This document shows, piece by piece, positions 1-8,277 of a DNA stretch of 64,000 bases (positions are counted from its first letter, which is position 1; every line of letters starts with the position of its first letter). The translations under genes were made by a program, and so were the position numbers. Location of the stretch: the NCBI GenBank assembly GCA_030247725.1, contig JAOTRT010000002.1, forward strand, positions 124,001 through 188,000, written 5' to 3'. The DNA is from Candidatus Nitricoxidireducens bremensis (lineage in GTDB: Bacteria > Pseudomonadota > Gammaproteobacteria > Burkholderiales > Rhodocyclaceae). Below the pieces are notes generated by a model that searched no databases, had not been told where the DNA came from, and was given only the letters and a program-made list of their open reading frames with translations.

Positions 1-2034
1 ACCGCGACCTTCTCCCACATGGGCGGCGAAGGCGCGGCCTGGCTGGGCCAGGCGCCCTTCACCGAGGAGAAGCACGTCTTCGTGAACCTGGGCGACGGCA
101 CCTACTTCCACTCCGGGTCGCTGGCCATCCGCGCCGCCCTGGCTGCCGGCGTAAACGTCACCTACAAGCTGCTCTACAACGACGCCGTCGCCATGACCGG
201 CGGCCAGCCGGTGGACGGTTCCATCTCGGTACCGCAGATCGCCCACCAGCTGCTGGCCGAGGGCGTGCACCAGATGGTCGTCGTCACCGACGGCAGCCCG
301 CGCAGCTACCGCCTGCCCGACCTGCCCCACGGCGTACCGATCCGCTCCCGCGACGAGATGGACGCCATCCAGCGGGAGTTCCGCGAATGCCCCGGCGTCT
401 CGGTGATCCTCTACGACCAGACCTGCGCCGCCGAGAAGCGCCGCCGCCGCAAGCGCGGCAAGCTGCCCGACCCACCGCGCCGCGCCTTCATCAACGAGCA
501 CGTCTGCGAAGGCTGCGGCGACTGCGGCACCGCCTCCAACTGCCTGGCCGTGGTGCCCGTTGAGACGGACTTCGGCCGCAAGCGCGCCATCGACCAGTCC
601 GCCTGCAACAAGGACTTTTCCTGCATCGACGGCTTCTGCCCCTCCTTCGTCACCGTCGAGGGCGGTCGTCTGCGCAAGGGTGTGGGCCTGGCCCTCGACG
701 ACACGGGCTTCGACCTGCCGCCGCCCCCCGTCCTCCCCGCCACCGTCCAGCCCTACGGCATCCTCATCACCGGCGTCGGCGGCACCGGAGTCGTTACCCT
801 CGGCGCCCTCATCGGCATGGCCGCCCATCTCGACGGCAAGGGCGTGACGGTGCTGGACATGACCGGCCTCGCCCAGAAGGGCGGTGCCGTGTTCTCCCAC
901 GTGCGCATCTGCAACGACAAGGACGCCATCCACGCCGTTCGCGTCGCCACCGGCGAAGCCGATGCCGTCATCGGCGGCGACGCGGTGGTGACGGCCTCCG
1001 CCGACGCCCTGGCGAAGATGCAGGCGGGCCGCACCCGCGTTTCCGTCAATTGCGCCGATACGCCCACCGCCGAGTTCACGAAGAACCCGGACTGGCAGTT
1101 CCCCCTGGAACGCATGAAGAACGTGCTGACGGAAGCCGTCGGCGCCGACGCCCTCCACTGCCTGGACGCCTCCACCCTGGCTGTGCGCCTGATGGGCGAC
1201 GCCCTCTACGCCAACCTGTTCCTGCTGGGCCACGCCTGGCAACTGGGCCTGGTGCCCGTTTCCTTCGAAGCCATCGACCGGGCCATCGAGCTCAACGGCG
1301 CCGCCGTGGCCCAGAACCGCCGCGCCTTCCTCTGGGGCCGCCGTGCCGCCTACGACCCGGCCACCGTCGAACGGCTCGCATTACCCGAACCGCCGCCCCC
1401 GCCTCCCAGTCTGGACGAGACCATCGCCAGCCGTACCGCCTTCCTCACCGCCTATCAGGATGCCGCCTACGCCAAGCGCTATCAGGCCCTGGTGGAAAAG
1501 ATACGCGCCGCCGAAGCGCCGCTGCACTCGACGCGTCTGACCGAAGCCGTCGCCCGCTACTACTTCAAGCTGCTGGCCGTGAAGGACGAATACGAAGTGG
1601 CCCGCCTCTACGCCGAGACCGATTTCCTCGAACGGGTGAAGCAGAACTTCGAAGGCGACTACGAACTCCACTTCCATCTGGCCCCGCCCCTGCTGGCCAA
1701 GCCCGACCCCACCACCGGCAAGGTGAAGAAGATCGAGTTCGGCCCCTGGACCATGAAGCTCTTCCGCTGGCTCGCCAAGCAGCGCAAATACCGCGGCACC
1801 CGCTGGGACCTTTTCGCCCGCACGCCGGAGCGGAGGATGGAACGGCAATTGATCGCCGACTACGAGGCTGATGTGGCGCTGATGCTGATGCGTCTATCTA
1901 CCCAGACGCTGAAAACCTGCTGCGAACTCGCCGCACTGCCCGAGAAGATTCGCGGTTTCGGGCATGTGAAGGCGAAGAATGTGGAAGCCGCAGTGGCGGC
2001 ACGACTCGGATTGCGGAAAAAGCTCGGCGGGTAG
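1..2034 (+). CDS. Indolepyruvate ferredoxin oxidoreductase, C-terminal part (5' end outside window)
   Basis: Oxygen-sensitive enzyme that oxidatively decarboxylates aryl-pyruvates (indolepyruvate, phenylpyruvate) to the aryl-acetyl-CoA, reducing ferredoxin. The reading frame is open at base 1, so about 677 residues of a protein that in this family is usually about 1,150 residues are present. Visible are the end of the thiamine-diphosphate region (GDGTYFHSG, nt 90-120), a cysteine-rich 4Fe-4S segment beginning CEGCGDC near nt 505, and the gamma-type domain with the GVGGTGVVTLG loop near nt 770. It looks like the single-chain fused form. The PaaK-type CoA ligase and aryl-acid-like transporter cluster 7 kb away fit a role in aromatic amino acid breakdown, but that link is inference. 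Confidence 0.9.
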   Translation, partial: TATFSHMGGEGAAWLGQAPFTEEKHVFVNLGDGTYFHSGSLAIRAALAAGVNVTYKLLYNDAVAMTGGQPVDGSISVPQIAHQLLAEGVHQMVVVTDGSPRSYRLPDLPHGVPIRSRDEMDAIQREFRECPGVSVILYDQTCAAEKRRRRKRGKLPDPPRRAFINEHVCEGCGDCGTASNCLAVVPVETDFGRKRAIDQSACNKDFSCIDGFCPSFVTVEGGRLRKGVGLALDDTGFDLPPPPVLPATVQPYGILITGVGGTGVVTLGALIGMAAHLDGKGVTVLDMTGLAQKGGAVFSHVRICNDKDAIHAVRVATGEADAVIGGDAVVTASADALAKMQAGRTRVSVNCADTPTAEFTKNPDWQFPLERMKNVLTEAVGADALHCLDASTLAVRLMGDALYANLFLLGHAWQLGLVPVSFEAIDRAIELNGAAVAQNRRAFLWGRRAAYDPATVERLALPEPPPPPPSLDETIASRTAFLTAYQDAAYAKRYQALVEKIRAAEAPLHSTRLTEAVARYYFKLLAVKDEYEVARLYAETDFLERVKQNFEGDYELHFHLAPPLLAKPDPTTGKVKKIEFGPWTMKLFRWLAKQRKYRGTRWDLFARTPERRMERQLIADYEADVALMLMRLSTQTLKTCCELAALPEKIRGFGHVKAKNVEAAVAARLGLRKKLGG

Positions 2035-2052
2035 GTGGCCTATCGTCGGAGC

Positions 2053-2134
2053 GCGGGCGGATGGGGTACTCGCGGGCTCGTTAGCGGCTGAGAAGCGCCG
2101 AATGCCTCACCCGCGAGTACCCCACCCACCCGGG
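2053..2134. repeat. Palindromic repeat, family P, copy 1
   Basis: Perfect 14-bp arms (2063-2076 GGGGTACTCGCGGG and 2110-2123) enclose a 33-nt asymmetric core (2077-2109). The core is the exact reverse complement of the core of copy 2 at 2863-2895, so copies 1 and 2 are inverted relative to each other and bracket the orphan gene between them. The base pairs just outside the shared arms differ between copies yet still pair. It lies 3' of the oxidoreductase gene. It resembles REP/BIME-type extragenic palindromes; no associated transposase is in the window. The rest of 2035-2233 shows no gene. Confidence 0.85.
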
Positions 2135-2233
2135 GAAGCTGCGAGCGTACTTCTCGACGTTTGAAATGACAGACGCTACGAGGTCTCATCGCGCAGCATC
2201 CCGTGGATTGATGGGTTGGGTCGCAGTTCATTG

Positions 2234-2683
2234 TTATACCCTGTGCTTTGCATCTGGATGAACCGAGTCCAAATGCTGCTCTAGCCCCCGCTTCCAAAGG
2301 CCGCAATGAGGACACTTTTTCTTCACAAGGTGAGTCAAGACCCGGTAGCCATCAACCTTTCCGAGCTTTACGACATTGACGTTGACGAGGTATTCAACAC
2401 GAGGGTATGTCATCTCAGCTCCACGGCAAGAGTAAATTGCCAAGCGGCGAAAGTGCTCAGATAGCCTTGCTATTGGATCCCGAATTGAGTGACTTTTGTA
2501 CAGAAGAATAAGGTCGGCAACCAACTCGCAAAAACTCGTTGAATAAGTAGTGGCAAAGTTCGCCCTTCCAACGTTAAGCGGACTAATTCCCGTTGGCCCG
2601 ATGCGCTTACATTCCGTGAGAAGGGCATCCTCGTCACTAGCGAAGACAACAGATGATGGATCTGACATAGCTATGGCGCCCAA
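2234..2683 (-). CDS. Orphan protein with C-terminal zinc-finger-like motif
   Basis: A 149-residue protein that I do not recognise. The C-terminus carries CPHCGLWKRGLEQHLDSVH, a Cys2-His2 zinc-finger-like arrangement at about residues 124-142, suggesting nucleic-acid or protein binding. There is no signal peptide or membrane segment. Base composition and codon use are clearly more AT-rich than the neighbours, and the gene sits between inverted copies of palindrome P, so recent acquisition is likely. The start could be the first Met (2683) or the Met five codons in (2668, MSDPSS); neither has a strong ribosome-binding site. Function is unknown; a defence or accessory role is speculation from context. 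Confidence 0.6.
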   Translation of the reverse strand: MGAIAMSDPSSVVFASDEDALLTECKRIGPTGISPLNVGRANFATTYSTSFCELVADLILLYKSHSIRDPIARLSEHFRRLAIYSCRGAEMTYPRVEYLVNVNVVKLGKVDGYRVLTHLVKKKCPHCGLWKRGLEQHLDSVHPDAKHRV

Positions 2684-2842
2684 GATGATTTAGAAGCCAA
2701 TGCGACATGCCTACACATGGCAATTTCTGTCCATATCCAGGCGTATCACATTTAGCAAATTCATTTGGTCAGCGTACCAGCCACCGCCCCACTCAGCAAT
2801 GACGTTGGGGTTAAGCCAGATCACGCTCCGCCGATTCCCCGA

Positions 2843-2915
2843 GAGGGCCGGGTACTCGCGGGTGAGGCATTCGGCGCTTCTCAGCCGCTAACGAGCCCGC
2901 GAGTATCCGGCCCTC
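2843..2915. repeat. Palindromic repeat, family P, copy 2
   Basis: Arms of 20 bp (2843-2862 and 2896-2915) match at 19 of 20 positions around the 33-nt core (2863-2895), which begins TGAGGCATTCGGC and ends GCTAACGAG. The core is the exact inverse of copy 1. It lies 160 bp upstream of the start codon of the orphan gene, in the same orientation and at nearly the same distance as copy 3 upstream of the abortive-infection-like gene. The remainder of the gap 2684-2989 is AT-richer sequence with no recognisable gene. Confidence 0.85.
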
Positions 2916-2989
2916 CCGCGCTCCGCCGCCACACGCAACCAAACCCCACAGGTTAAGATTCGCGGCGACGCTCAAACAAAACAGCCGCA

Positions 2990-3763
2990 ATGCCCAAGAA
3001 GTCCGCCCCCGCCATCTCACCCATCAAGACCGCCATCCTCGCCCAGCTCTTCGGCAGCTTCATGGCGGGCGGGATGATCCAGCTGCTCTACCCCAAGCTC
3101 TGGCAGATACCCCTGGCGGCGGCCCTGGTGCAGGGCATCTGCGCGGCGACCGTCGGCTACAAGTTGGAGAGCCCGCCCTGGTGGCGGTGGATTCACCTGG
3201 CCTTCATGCCCCTGGTCGTTGCCGCCAGCACCCTTGGCATCGCGCCGGGCTGGTATCTAGGAGCCTTCGTCGTGCTGCTGCTGGTGTTCTGGCGCACGGA
3301 CAAGAGCCGAGTGCCCCTCTACCTCACCAATGCGACGGCCGCCGAGGCGGTGGCGGCCATGCTGCCTAGCCACCCCTGCCACGTCATCGACCTGGGCTGC
3401 GGCGACGGCGGGCTGCTGAGCCAACTGGCCCGGGCGCGACCGGACTGCCAGTTCGTCGGCATCGAGCATGCGCCCCTGCCCTGGCTGTGGGCGCGCCTCA
3501 AGACCCTGGGGCTGCCCAACGTGCAGGTGCGCTACGGCGACTTCTGGTCGCGCCACCTGGGGCTGTTCGAGGTGGTCTATGCCTTCCTCTCGCCGGCGCC
3601 CATGGCCGCCCTGTGGCAGAAGGCCGTCGGCGAGATGCGGCCCGACGGGCTGCTGGTGAGTAACAGCTTCGCCGTGCCCGACGCGGAACCGGTGCAAACG
3701 GTGGATGTGGCCGACCGCCGGGAAACCCGTCTCTACCTCTACCACCCCGGGGCGGGGAAATAG
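2990..3763 (+). CDS. Membrane-anchored class I SAM-dependent methyltransferase
   Basis: 257 residues. The first ~105 form three or four hydrophobic segments (for example around residues 17-35, 38-55 and 68-100), followed by a Rossmann-type methyltransferase domain with the SAM-binding motif VIDLGCGDGG near residue 133 and a downstream acidic loop (VGIEHAPLP). The C-terminal part lacks recognisable substrate motifs, so substrate cannot be assigned. The arrangement of a membrane anchor followed by a small methyltransferase domain is known in proteobacterial proteins of unknown role. It starts 75 bp after palindrome P copy 2 and precedes the ParA-like gene on the same strand with a gap of about 100 bp. 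Confidence 0.75.
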   Translation: MPKKSAPAISPIKTAILAQLFGSFMAGGMIQLLYPKLWQIPLAAALVQGICAATVGYKLESPPWWRWIHLAFMPLVVAASTLGIAPGWYLGAFVVLLLVFWRTDKSRVPLYLTNATAAEAVAAMLPSHPCHVIDLGCGDGGLLSQLARARPDCQFVGIEHAPLPWLWARLKTLGLPNVQVRYGDFWSRHLGLFEVVYAFLSPAPMAALWQKAVGEMRPDGLLVSNSFAVPDAEPVQTVDVADRRETRLYLYHPGAGK

Positions 3764-3865
3764 GACGGCGATTTCCTCGCATTTCCGTCCATCCCGGAGG
3801 ACGGCCTTTCCCGATAATCCTTGCCTGATGCGGCATTAGCTTGGCGCCGCGGGAGGAAATCGGAT

Positions 3866-4561
3866 ATGGCAGACATCATCTGCGTCATCGGCAACAAGGG
3901 CGGTACCGGCAAGACCACGCTTTCGCACATGCTGTGCCAGGGCATGGGCCTGCTCGGCCAGCGCTCGGCCTGCGTGCTCACGGACACCTACCGGGAACCG
4001 CTGAACCCGGCCGGACGCCGCTACCTGGTGGCCGACGCCCGCTCGCGGGAAGCCCTCGTCAAGGTGGTGGACAAGCTGCGCTCCCTGAAGGCCTGGATGG
4101 GCGTCATCGACGGCGGCGGCAACCGCACCGAGATGGACAAGAAGCTTTACAGCGTGGCCGACCTGGTGCTGCTGCCCTTCCGCGATTCCCACGAAGACAT
4201 CCGCACGGTGGTCCGCGACCTGGAGATGTTCCCCCGCGCCTACGCCATCCCCTCCCAGTGGCCCACCAACGTCTGGCAGCGGGAGGCGGCCGAGAAGACG
4301 GTGGAGGAACTGCTCGCCCCCTACCGGGACCGCATCCTCGATCCGGTCTCCGTCCTCTCCGCCAGCAAACTGCTGCTGCAACGGGACATCCCCGAATCGA
4401 TCCCGACCCCCGTTTCCAACTCCTGCCGCGCCATCGCCCGCCAGGTGCTCGAACTGCTGCAGATTCCCATCGGCGCGCCGATGGAGGACGAGCAACCCGC
4501 CGTGGCGCCGCCGCCGGCGGTGACGCCTGCTGCAGCTCCCGCCGGGGCCATGGCCGCGTAA
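3866..4561 (+). CDS. ParA/MinD-family ATPase
   Basis: 231 residues with a deviant Walker A motif KGGTGKTT at residues 11-18, including the signature first lysine of ParA/MinD ATPases. The rest follows the fold, with an acidic loop (GVIDGGGN) and a region predicting membrane or partner regulation. The start at 3866 (MADIIC) is chosen because GGAGG lies about 9 bp upstream; an in-frame ATG at 3821 lacks such a site. The last ~20 residues are Ala/Pro-rich. No ParB or cargo gene adjoins, so it is an orphan ParA-like protein that could position a protein or polysaccharide machine rather than a plasmid. Confidence 0.75.
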   Translation: MADIICVIGNKGGTGKTTLSHMLCQGMGLLGQRSACVLTDTYREPLNPAGRRYLVADARSREALVKVVDKLRSLKAWMGVIDGGGNRTEMDKKLYSVADLVLLPFRDSHEDIRTVVRDLEMFPRAYAIPSQWPTNVWQREAAEKTVEELLAPYRDRILDPVSVLSASKLLLQRDIPESIPTPVSNSCRAIARQVLELLQIPIGAPMEDEQPAVAPPPAVTPAAAPAGAMAA

Positions 4562-4633
4562 CTCTCCGCGCCGGCATTCCCCCTTGCTCCCGCCGGGCCC
4601 GCGGCGGACAATGCCGCAATCATGCTCCGGCTC

Positions 4634-4859
4634 AGGGTCTGTTCTCATTCAGGCGACGTGTGCGACGGGGCGGGACGGGCCCCAGGACAAGGCGCGACCG
4701 ACGAGATGTGGCTGATCCACATGAGGAGGGAGCAACGCCGTCATGGGGCCCATCCCGCCCCGTCCCTCCGGGTTGCGGCCAAATGCAGCGTCCGCTTTGT
4801 CGCTCGGCCATCCGCATATGGCCGCAACGCATCGCGCCGACTGAATGAGAACAGACCCT
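4634..4859. mobile_element. MITE-like element with 19-bp perfect terminal inverted repeats
   Basis: The ends are AGGGTCTGTTCTCATTCAG (4634-4652) and its exact reverse complement (4841-4859). Inside are further nested inverted repeats: a 20-bp arm pair matching at 19 positions (about 4665-4684 and 4744-4763), ATGTGG-CTGAT-CCACAT, and GTTGCGGCC...GGCCGCAAC in the right half. It has no coding capacity of its own. The right repeat contains the ATG used by the following histidine kinase gene. A solo right end of the same family lies at 58717-58757. No target duplication could be confirmed. It accounts for most of the gap 4562-4844. Confidence 0.75.
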
Positions 4860-7124
4860 AGCATCCGCCAGCACATCCTTTTCGTCGCCCTGGCGCCGGC
4901 CGTCGTCGTCGCTCTGGGCCTGACCCTCTATTTCCTCGTCCTCCGTCTCGGCGACGCCGATGCGGCCCTGGCGGGTCGCGGCGCAGCGCTGCTGCGCCAG
5001 TTCGCCCCGGCCGCCGCCGCAGCCCTGCAGCGGGAAGATGCGGTCGAATTGGAACGCCTGATCCAAAACCTCAAGAACGAAGCCGACGTGAGCGCCGTGG
5101 CGGTTACCGACGACCAGGGGCGCCCCGTCGCCGGCGCCGGCCGGCTCGGCAACGGGGGCGACATGGCCCTGCGCCCCGACCGCTGGTACGGCCCCACGGA
5201 CGACGGCACGGCCCTGCTGTTCCACGCCAAGCTGCAGCGGCCGGGCAGCAGCACGGACGGGCTTCTCGGCAGCGCCACCCTGGAAATCTCCCTGGCCGGC
5301 ACCCAGGCCGCCAAGCGCGAAATCCTCACCGTCGCCCTGCTGGTCGGCCTGGCGATGCTGACGGCGGCGGGCCTCCTCGCCCTGCACCTGTGCGGCAACA
5401 TCGTCGCCGCGGCGCTGGTGCTCAAGGAAGCCCTGACGCGTATCCGCCGCGGCGACTACGACACCCCCATCCCGGTCCATGCCGAAGGCACCCTCGGTGC
5501 TGCCGAGGCCGCCATCAACGAACTGGCGGCGGACCTGAAGGAACGCCAGCGGAATGCCGCCGTCAGCATCGCCGACCACGAGGCCGAACTGGCGCGCCAG
5601 CTGCGCTTCGCCCAGGGGCTGCTGGACGCCCAGGCCCGCTCCGGCATCGGCCTGGCGATCATCGAATTCGGCCGCGTCGTCTTTGCCAACGCCGCGGTGG
5701 AGCGCATGTCCGGCTACTCCCTGGAGGAACTGCGCGATCTGCCCCACTTCGTGCAGATCGCCCACCCGGACGACCGGGAACTCATCATGCGCCACCACCT
5801 GGGCCACCTGGCTGGCCAGGACATCGAGGACCGCTACGACTTCATGCTGCTGCGGCGGGACGGCGGCACGCACCACATCCAGCTCGTCCAGACCTCCATC
5901 GCCACCGGCGAGCACGTCCAGGTGCTGGCCATCCTGCTGGACATCACGGAACGCAAGCGCGCCGAGAGCCAGCTCGCCGAGACCCACCGCCAGATGCTGG
6001 CGCGCAAGGAGGACGCCGAGCGCATGAGCCGCGGCAAGTCCCGCTTCCTCGCCGCCGCCGGCCACGACCTGCGCCAGCCCCTGCACGCCCTGATGCTGTT
6101 CGCCGCCGAGTTGGAGACGACGGCGGCGACGGCGGACCAGAAGCGGCTTGCCGCCCAGATCGGCACGGCCACCGGCGCCATGGGCGAGATTCTCGATTCG
6201 CTGCTGGAAGTCTCACGCCTCGACACAGCGAACGTCACCCCCCACCGGGCGCCGCTGCCGCTGGCGCCGCTGCTCGCCGGCATCGCCGACGCCCACCGGC
6301 AGAGCGCCTCGGCCAAGGGTCTGCGCCTGCGCTGCGTGCCGACCCGGGCCTGGGTGGACAGCGACCCCCACCTGCTGCGCCGCCTGGTGAGCAATCTGGT
6401 GGCGAACGCGGTGCGCTACACCTCCCGCGGCGGCATCGTCCTCGGCGTGCGCCGCACCGGCGGCCGGCTGCGCATCGAGGTCTGGGACAGCGGCATCGGC
6501 ATCCCCGCCGAGCATCTGTCCCAGGTCTTCCAGGAGTTCTACCAGGTGGACAACGGCGAACGGGACGCCGGCAAGGGACTCGGGCTGGGGCTTTCCATCG
6601 TGGACCGTATCGCCGCCATTCTCGGCCATCCGCTCCATGCCAGGTCCCGGCCGGGTCAGGGTTCCGTGTTCGGCGTCACCGTGCCGCGGGCCAAGCCCGT
6701 CGCCATGGCGACGGCCCCCCTGCCCGCCGCGGCTTCCGCCGCCACCGTGCTGGTGGTGAGCGAAACGGCCCCGGTGCTGGAGAGTCTCGGCAACCTGGTG
6801 CAGAACTGGGGCTACCGGGTCCAGCGCGCCGACAGCGAGCGCCTGATGCGGGTCCGCCTCGGTGCCGCGCCAGACCTGGTGATCTGCGACGAATGCTGCT
6901 TCCTTGCCCTGCAGGATGCCCTGGCGAAACGGCCGCCGCCGCGGCCCCAGGTGGTGCTGGTGGGAGACCCGCAACCGGCGGGCCAGCGCCTCAAGCTGTT
7001 CATCGACGGCCGCATCGCCAAGCCGGTGCGGCCGGCACGCCTGCGGGCGCTGCTGCATCATCTGCTGGAGGAGCCGACCGCCGAGGCCGGCGGCGCGGAT
7101 GGCCCGGATGGGCCGGCGGCCTAA
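4845..7124 (+). CDS. Membrane hybrid sensor histidine kinase with degenerate receiver domain
   Basis: 759 residues: transmembrane helix (about 11-31), periplasmic sensor of about 140 residues, second helix (about 165-190), linker, PAS domain (about 265-380), phosphoacceptor histidine H407 in GHDLRQPLH, and ATP-binding boxes NLVANAVRYT (near 518), DSGIGI (near 548) and GLGLGLSI. The C-terminal receiver-like domain (about 635-740) lacks the usual N-terminal acidic pair (VLVVSETAP) but keeps an Asp in LVICDE and the Lys of AKPVRP. The partner is probably the convergent NarL-type regulator 6 bp downstream. The ATG lies inside the right repeat of the preceding mobile element, so the element supplies the first codons; no better start is evident. 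Confidence 0.85.
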   Translation: MRTDPSIRQHILFVALAPAVVVALGLTLYFLVLRLGDADAALAGRGAALLRQFAPAAAAALQREDAVELERLIQNLKNEADVSAVAVTDDQGRPVAGAGRLGNGGDMALRPDRWYGPTDDGTALLFHAKLQRPGSSTDGLLGSATLEISLAGTQAAKREILTVALLVGLAMLTAAGLLALHLCGNIVAAALVLKEALTRIRRGDYDTPIPVHAEGTLGAAEAAINELAADLKERQRNAAVSIADHEAELARQLRFAQGLLDAQARSGIGLAIIEFGRVVFANAAVERMSGYSLEELRDLPHFVQIAHPDDRELIMRHHLGHLAGQDIEDRYDFMLLRRDGGTHHIQLVQTSIATGEHVQVLAILLDITERKRAESQLAETHRQMLARKEDAERMSRGKSRFLAAAGHDLRQPLHALMLFAAELETTAATADQKRLAAQIGTATGAMGEILDSLLEVSRLDTANVTPHRAPLPLAPLLAGIADAHRQSASAKGLRLRCVPTRAWVDSDPHLLRRLVSNLVANAVRYTSRGGIVLGVRRTGGRLRIEVWDSGIGIPAEHLSQVFQEFYQVDNGERDAGKGLGLGLSIVDRIAAILGHPLHARSRPGQGSVFGVTVPRAKPVAMATAPLPAAASAATVLVVSETAPVLESLGNLVQNWGYRVQRADSERLMRVRLGAAPDLVICDECCFLALQDALAKRPPPRPQVVLVGDPQPAGQRLKLFIDGRIAKPVRPARLRALLHHLLEEPTAEAGGADGPDGPAA

Positions 7125-7129
7125 GGCTG

Positions 7130-7768
7130 CTAGACCTTGGCGCGCTGGCGGCTCGCCACCAGCAGGGCCTGGGAACGGTTGGTGACGTTCAACGCCTTGA
7201 AGATGGCGGAGACGTGGATCTTCACCGTGCCTTCGGTAACGCCGAGCATCTCGGCGATCTGGCGGTTGGTCTTGCCCTGGGTAAGCAATTCCAGCACGCG
7301 CATCTGGGCCGCCGTGAGGCCGTAGCGGTCGGCGAGGGAACGGTTGCGACCGCTGCCTTCGCGGGCCATGGCCTCGCGCATGTGGGGCGGCAGGTAGACG
7401 TCGCCGTCCAGCACCTGGCCGAGGGCGCCGAGCAGCACGTCGGTGGAGCTGGATTTCGGCACGAAGCCGGAGGCGCCCTGGCGCAGGGCGCGGGAAGCCG
7501 TCTCGGCATCGTCGAGGGCGGACAGGATCACCACCGGGATCGTCGGGTAACGCTTGCGGATGACGCCGAGCAAGGCCATGCCGCTGGTCCCCGGCAGCAT
7601 CAGGTCGAGCAGGATGAGGTCGATGTCGTCGTGGGCGTCGAGCAGGCGCAGGGCCGCATCGGCATCCTCGGCGCCCAGGGTTGCCGCCTTCTCCTCCAGG
7701 CCGCGCACGGCCAGCAGCAAACCTTCGCGGACTAGGGCATGGTCCTCGATGATCAAAACCTTCAACAC
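7130..7768 (-). CDS. NarL/FixJ-family response regulator
   Basis: 212 residues: receiver domain with the acidic pair at E8-D9, phosphoacceptor D55 in ILLDLMLPG and K105 in FVPKSS, then a LuxR-type helix-turn-helix (LTAAQMRVLELLTQGKTNRQ onward, about 150-200). The GTG start at 7768 is chosen because GGAGGG lies 8 bp upstream (7777-7782 on the complementary strand); an in-frame TTG at 7795 has no such site. The gene ends 6 bp from the end of the hybrid kinase gene, converging with it, which suggests a cognate two-component pair. Targets cannot be read from the sequence. Confidence 0.88.
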   Translation of the reverse strand: MLKVLIIEDHALVREGLLLAVRGLEEKAATLGAEDADAALRLLDAHDDIDLILLDLMLPGTSGMALLGVIRKRYPTIPVVILSALDDAETASRALRQGASGFVPKSSSTDVLLGALGQVLDGDVYLPPHMREAMAREGSGRNRSLADRYGLTAAQMRVLELLTQGKTNRQIAEMLGVTEGTVKIHVSAIFKALNVTNRSQALLVASRQRAKV

Positions 7769-7884
7769 GGGCAATTCCCTCCGCGGTGGGCGCAATATGA
7801 CAATCGGCAGTCTAGCGCGATTTATGGCGTCTGTGCGGGCGTTGCCGTAGAATCGTCCGCAATGTCGCAGCGGAGAAGCGGAGC

Positions 7885-8277
7885 ATGGCCAACGACAACG
7901 ATCCTCTCGAATTCATGAAAAGCCTGTGGGGCAACATGGGTTTCAGCATCCCCGGCATGGTGGCGCCGACCCTCGACACGGACGACCTCGACAAGCGCAT
8001 CACCGACCTCAAGACCGTGGAAGGCTGGCTGAAGACCAACCTGGGCCTGCTGCAGATGACCATCCACGGCCTGGAGATGCAGCGCACCACGCTGGCGGCC
8101 ATGCAGGCGATCAGCCAGTCGGGTTCGGCGCCGGAAGCCAACGCCAATCCCTTCGCCAACCCGTCCCTCTGGCCCTGGCCCTTCATGCCCCAGGCCAACG
8201 GCGAGCCGACGCCGCCGCCGGATGCCAAGCCCGCCGCGGCGCCGGCCGCGAAACCCAGGAAGAAGAAGGAGCTATAG
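7885..8277 (+). CDS. PhaM-like polyhydroxyalkanoate granule regulator
   Basis: 130 residues starting MANDNDPLEFMKSLWGNMG, with a short conserved block (MVAPTLDTDDLDKRITDLKTVEGWL) and a leucine-rich helical stretch near 50-75. It ends in an Ala/Pro/Lys tail (AAKPRKKKEL) like the DNA-binding tail of PhaM, a protein that in Ralstonia activates PHA synthase and tethers granules to the nucleoid. The match is by recognition of the N-terminal block and tail, so the family is likely but the function is inferred. No other PHA gene lies nearby. Its end overlaps the convergent transporter gene by 6 bp. Confidence 0.65.
   Translation: MANDNDPLEFMKSLWGNMGFSIPGMVAPTLDTDDLDKRITDLKTVEGWLKTNLGLLQMTIHGLEMQRTTLAAMQAISQSGSAPEANANPFANPSLWPWPFMPQANGEPTPPPDAKPAAAPAAKPRKKKEL

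Noticed and set aside
2053..2915. Palindromes P as integron attC sites with the orphan gene as a gene cassette
   Set aside because: The core does not show the RYYYAAC and GTTRRRY ends expected of attC, the arms are much longer and perfect, and there is no integrase in the window.
3821..3865. Upstream start for the ParA-like gene
   Set aside because: The extra 15 residues are not ParA-like, and a strong ribosome-binding site precedes the internal ATG at 3866.
4634..4859. A full insertion sequence
   Set aside because: Only 226 bp long and no transposase frame. It can only be a non-autonomous element or a remnant.
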